Source of the DNA: Coriobacteriaceae bacterium
Lineage (GTDB): Bacteria; Actinomycetota; Coriobacteriia; Coriobacteriales; Coriobacteriaceae
Length of the DNA stretch: 25,737 bases
Assembly (NCBI GenBank): GCA_902364645.1
Contig: CABJEP010000021.1
Coordinates: forward strand, 1 to 25,737
Reading direction: 5' to 3'
The first letter of the stretch is position 1, and each line of letters opens with the position of its first letter. Positions 22,851 through 25,737 of the stretch are shown in pieces. A model generated the notes under the pieces. The model did not search any database. It saw nothing but the letters and a program-made list of their open reading frames with translations, and was not told the DNA's origin. Both the position numbers and the translations under genes were made by a program.

Positions 22851-24665
22851 TCATTCACCTCGCTCGTATGTATCGAGGTATTCCTGCTTGAGCGTCTGCG
22901 AGGACGACTTGATCTTTTCCACGAGCGTGCCGGCCTCGATGAAGTAGAACGAGTTGGTGAGGTCTGCCAGGTCGTCGAGCAGATGGCTTGAAATGAGCAC
23001 GCTTCGTCCCCGCGCCACCTCGCTGCGCATCGCGTCGCAGGAGGTTTTCCGCTTTCCCGGATCGAGGCCGTTCAGCGGTTCATCGAGGATAAGGTACGGG
23101 CAATCGGTCGATATCGCCATGGCAAGCTTTACCTGCTGCTTCATTCCTGTCGAGAGTTTACGGGTCGGCTTGTCGAGATATGAGGAGATTCCGAGGGAGT
23201 CGCAGAGCGAGTCGATGTCGGCGGCCGATTTCCACGCCTCCCTAACGAAAGCAAGGTGCTCGATGGCCGATAGCGTGGGGTAGAGATCCGCGCTGCCCGA
23301 AGAGCTCAGGTAGACGAGTTCTGCAAATTCGGCTGATCGACGTTGGCAGATTCCGTCTGCCGCCAGGCTTCCCGAGCGGATGCGGGTGGGAAATTGGCCC
23401 GACAGCGCTTCAAGAAGGGTGGTTTTCCCCGAGCCGTTGGGAGCAACGAGGCCCGCCGCCGTTCCCGGGCTCAAGAAAAGCGATCCGATTGAAAGTATCG
23501 TCGTGCTTCCGTATCCCACGCTCGCGTCCAGAAGCTCGAGCCCATGGTGCTTTCTCGCGGGTCCAGACTGTTTGGGCGAACGTGTCGCAACGGCGCCGAC
23601 CGCAAAAAAGACCGCGACGTATGCCAGGGCCACGGCAAGCATCGATGCGCTGCCTGAACCGGAGCCAATGAATTCTGTCGGGAAGCATCCTACGTAACCC
23701 GTTGCCTCGATAGGCGAGAATACGGCCAGCGGCAGGAGATTGAGCGCGGCGCTATGCTCCAGTGCCGAATCGGACAGTAACGGGAATGCCGGGGCCGCGA
23801 CAAGCAGCGCGGAGGTAAGGGGGCCCGCGAGGACGCGCCTCGTTGCGGTCGATAGGACGGCGGAGCAAACGGATATCAAGGTTCCGCCCGCAAGCAGCGC
23901 GAGAAGCAGGGCTGTGAAGACGTTTCCCGCGGTCGTGGTGGTAAGCGCGCCGTCATGGAAGAAGGCGATCGGGTACCCAATTTGCCCGAAGCCGTTTAGG
24001 GCCAAGGCGTAAATGCCCCCGGGTGCGAGGCCGGCGAGGAGCATCGCGGTCCCCGCGGCGATTATCGAAAACACGATCTGGATAAGGCGCCGGAATTTGG
24101 GCACGGGCGCCTTCGCCGCCAGGGTCGCAGGCCTTGTGGCGCCGAGCACGAGTATCGACGAGAGAAGGAAGGGGATGAAGGGAAGGAAAGACGGCACCGT
24201 GGCAATGGCGTAAGGCAGGAAGGAAAGGAATGGCAGGTCGTTTGCGGAGGCCGGGATATCCGTGATGCCGGAACTGCTCAGGGCACGGCAATACGCGAGG
24301 TCCGCGTCATTGGTCTCTCGGTCTCCCACGATGGACCCGGATTGGAAGCCTTCGCCCATGAGCGCGTAGTAGCTCTCGGCAGAATCGAGAAAGGCGGCGT
24401 CGGTTTGAGCGGCAAGGGCGGCGTTCGCGTATCTTGCAAGCTCCGCGTCAGCTTGCTGCTCTGGCGATAGGTCTGTGCCGCTGGCCTGGGGCGCGCGCGT
24501 ATTGAATGCGTCGACAAAGCTCTGCATGCCCTGCTTCATAAAGAAGGGCCCGTAGATGGGTGAATTGAACGCAATGGGGACGGAAAAGGCTGCAGCGAGA
24601 ACGAGCGTACAAATCCATGCGGCCTTGTCTCTTAGGATCAGTTTGAGAAGAAGTCGACAGTACAT
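22851..24665 (-). CDS. Fused permease-ATPase ABC transporter (ABC-2-like membrane domain with C-terminal ATPase)
   Basis: A 604-residue half-transporter in one chain. The membrane domain comes first: TM1 at about 15-35, a large extracellular loop (about 36-145), then about five more helices (about 150-178, 190-218, 245-270, 280-300, 340-362). The ATPase follows at about 375-595: Walker A APNGSGKTT near 406 (Ala in place of the usual Gly at the first position), signature LSTGMKQQ near 502, Walker B YLILDEPLNGLD near 522 and His switch ISSHLL near 556. Such ABC-2 systems usually have separate permease and ATPase genes; the fused order and extracellular loop resemble lipid, peptide or bacteriocin-immunity exporters. 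The ribosome site is weak (AGGTG, about 11 bases from the ATG). Confidence 0.85.
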   Translation of the reverse strand: MYCRLLLKLILRDKAAWICTLVLAAAFSVPIAFNSPIYGPFFMKQGMQSFVDAFNTRAPQASGTDLSPEQQADAELARYANAALAAQTDAAFLDSAESYYALMGEGFQSGSIVGDRETNDADLAYCRALSSSGITDIPASANDLPFLSFLPYAIATVPSFLPFIPFLLSSILVLGATRPATLAAKAPVPKFRRLIQIVFSIIAAGTAMLLAGLAPGGIYALALNGFGQIGYPIAFFHDGALTTTTAGNVFTALLLALLAGGTLISVCSAVLSTATRRVLAGPLTSALLVAAPAFPLLSDSALEHSAALNLLPLAVFSPIEATGYVGCFPTEFIGSGSGSASMLAVALAYVAVFFAVGAVATRSPKQSGPARKHHGLELLDASVGYGSTTILSIGSLFLSPGTAAGLVAPNGSGKTTLLEALSGQFPTRIRSGSLAADGICQRRSAEFAELVYLSSSGSADLYPTLSAIEHLAFVREAWKSAADIDSLCDSLGISSYLDKPTRKLSTGMKQQVKLAMAISTDCPYLILDEPLNGLDPGKRKTSCDAMRSEVARGRSVLISSHLLDDLADLTNSFYFIEAGTLVEKIKSSSQTLKQEYLDTYERGE

Positions 24666-25306
24666 TTGGAAGCACCTACGTTCCTCAAAGAATTGTTAGA
24701 TTAAAAGTAACAGACCGGATGAAGATACGTGCGACGGGGGCGAGGCGAATGGCTGAGCGGTATCGATATACAGGTTCAACGGTATCACATTGGCCACATA
24801 GATTATTAACCTGCATTTCTAACAGTTAAGGAGACGGGTGCTTTCCAGCACACTCCTTCGATGATGCCTTCCACTAGTTGCTATGCCGGTTTCAGCCAAC
24901 AAAGAATGTGCCCGGGCGCTCAGGTTCACCGTTAGCGTTGGCAACATATGAGATGGGCCAGACCCTTACCGCGCGCCGATTGCGCGAGAGGTGTCGGGCT
25001 CCATGTTTATTCCACCTGCTTGTTATCAACCAGCTTCGTTCAACGTTAGACATTCAAGATGTCAGACGTCGAACCTGCGCCAAAGACGCAGCTGGGGCTA
25101 CTAGTTGCCTACAATCGCTCGCGAAGCTCGCCTGTTCGTGCGTGAATATCTGACAGCTCCGTCAGACATTGTCGGACATTTGATTGTTCGACAAATGCGC
25201 ACGTGGTCGCGTTCGCAAAGATTACTGAACGGTCGATGGGTGCGTTGAGACCGGAGCAAACGGCGGATGCCAGAAAAATGGCCTCACAGAATCGCACCCA
25301 TGGTTG
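24666..25306. other. Region without a convincing gene
   Basis: This holds the upstream region of the ABC operon; AT-rich sequence at about 24690-24715 probably contains its promoter, with no certain boxes. The rest is uncertain. Short frames on both strands (24878-25153 plus, 25109-25330 minus) lack ribosome sites and recognisable motifs. A small inverted repeat CTGACAGCTCCGTCAG occurs near 25150. It looks like degraded accessory DNA. Confidence 0.45.
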
Positions 25307-25308
25307 AT

Positions 25309-25348
25309 AAAATTGACCGCCCTGGCGCAAATACCCGGGCGGTCAATT
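25309..25348 (-). terminator. Terminator for the minus-strand gene remnant
   Basis: Perfect 12-bp stem AATTGACCGCCC (25311-25322) with GGGCGGTCAATT (25337-25348) on a 14-base loop. On the minus strand the stem leads into TTTTATC, about 60 bases beyond the stop of the remnant at 25409. Confidence 0.75.
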
Positions 25349-25408
25349 CATCCCCTCGTTCGCGATCCTGTTGGGTTTTGGGGCTTTGACATGTTGTTGA
25401 CGGATGGA

Positions 25409-25588
25409 TCAGCCGTACAGCTTGATCTCCCGGGGTTCCATGTGGTCGTCCCCCAATAAGACGTCCCTGATGTAGCTCTGCGGCAGGAACTCGACGGGCA
25501 GCACTGGGTCGTCGACGTAGCCGGGCACGGGGAGTAGGCGTGGCCTTTGGATATAGCGTGGCCGCCTGCCGGCGGTCGGACTGCCACT
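25409..25588 (-). pseudogene. C-terminal remnant of an unidentified gene
   Basis: An open minus-strand frame of 59 codons without a start, bounded upstream by TGA at 25589-25591. Its second half reads like real protein: PRLLPVPGYVDDPVLPVEFL, then PQSYIRDVLLGDDHMEPREI and KLYG-stop, with high GC at third positions. I cannot assign a family. Its terminator remains intact downstream, which supports a true gene 3' end whose 5' part was deleted or frameshifted. A longer frame in another register (25348-25653) covers the same bases but has poor composition. Confidence 0.45.
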
Positions 25589-25707
25589 TCAGTCAAAAGC
25601 TCAGGCGCGCGCATTAAAATAATGGATATATCGCTTGATAGGCTTTTGACCAAGCATGAACATCGCAGGTAAATCCGTGTACCAATTTTTGGGGTTGATT
25701 TCCGATC

Positions 25708-25737
25708 TCAGCCGAACACATTGAGCAAATAGGCCAT
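25708..25737 (-). other. Possible 3' end of a gene entering from the right
   Basis: On the minus strand the last bases read MAYLLNVFG followed by TGA and are open to the window edge. This could be the C terminus of a gene beyond the window, or chance. Confidence 0.2.

Noticed and set aside
24878..25153. A 91-codon plus-strand gene
   Set aside because: No supporting ribosome site or recognisable domain; composition is Arg/Cys/Leu-rich and irregular.
25109..25330. A 73-codon minus-strand gene starting with TTG
   Set aside because: Its start lies inside the terminator hairpin at 25309-25348, and it has no ribosome site.
17394..25737. CRISPR array, insertion sequence or integrase
   Set aside because: No regularly spaced repeats and no transposase or recombinase motifs were found. 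The repeat at 17856-17888 has no spacers.

Overview
The window is high-GC bacterial chromosome. Its codon use (third positions mostly C or G) and its gene order (scpA-scpB-rluB-cmk-plsC-ispH-DUF512-der-plsY-gpsA-rpe) fit an actinobacterium of the class Coriobacteriia, most likely Collinsella or a close relative. The taxonomic call is inference from content and was not searched.

Region 1 (1-17354) is a dense, entirely plus-strand housekeeping block between a partial tRNA-Ala(GGC) and a tRNA-Pro(GGG). An ABC-F ATPase comes first, then a small membrane protein and an M50 site-2-type protease. A long run of tightly spaced or overlapping genes follows: chromosome segregation (scpA, scpB), ribosome modification and assembly (rluB, der), nucleotide and lipid metabolism (cmk, a PlsC-like acyltransferase, plsY, gpsA), isoprenoids (ispH), a DUF512 radical-SAM-like protein, rpe, a cysteine desulfurase, a Nif3-like protein, a coiled-coil zinc-ribbon protein and coaBC. 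Start/stop overlaps and Shine-Dalgarno sites buried in the preceding gene suggest extensive cotranscription. Three successive genes (plsC-like, plsY, gpsA) feed phosphatidic acid synthesis.

Region 2 (about 17394-20820) begins after the tRNA-Pro terminator. It opens with about 400 bases of non-coding DNA full of hairpins and short repeats. Two divergent genes follow, both ending in a DUF6273-like domain. The minus-strand gene encodes a Flp-type (class IVb) prepilin N terminus fused to a DUF6273 / C-type-lectin-like domain. Its last 40 codons have the composition expected of a diversity-generating-retroelement (DGR) variable region, and a run of nine G lies just after its start codon, where a one-base slip would turn the gene off. 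No reverse transcriptase or template repeat is visible in the window. The plus-strand partner is a small membrane protein plus a zinc-ribbon/transmembrane/DUF6273 protein, behind a perfect 24-bp dyad.

Region 3 (20821-25737) is a decaying accessory segment. It holds a thioredoxin-fold remnant with an in-frame stop, a small secreted Cys-containing protein that appears frameshifted at a T7 tract, a small membrane protein, an exonuclease remnant, very stable tandem hairpins, and a minus-strand pair made of a fused permease-ATPase ABC exporter and a membrane-anchored partner. Together these resemble a peptide-export or immunity locus, but that is inference. The last kilobase has no intact gene, only one C-terminal gene remnant with its terminator.

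The most interesting object is the poly-G-switched, possibly DGR-diversified pilin-lectin fusion at 17889-18842.
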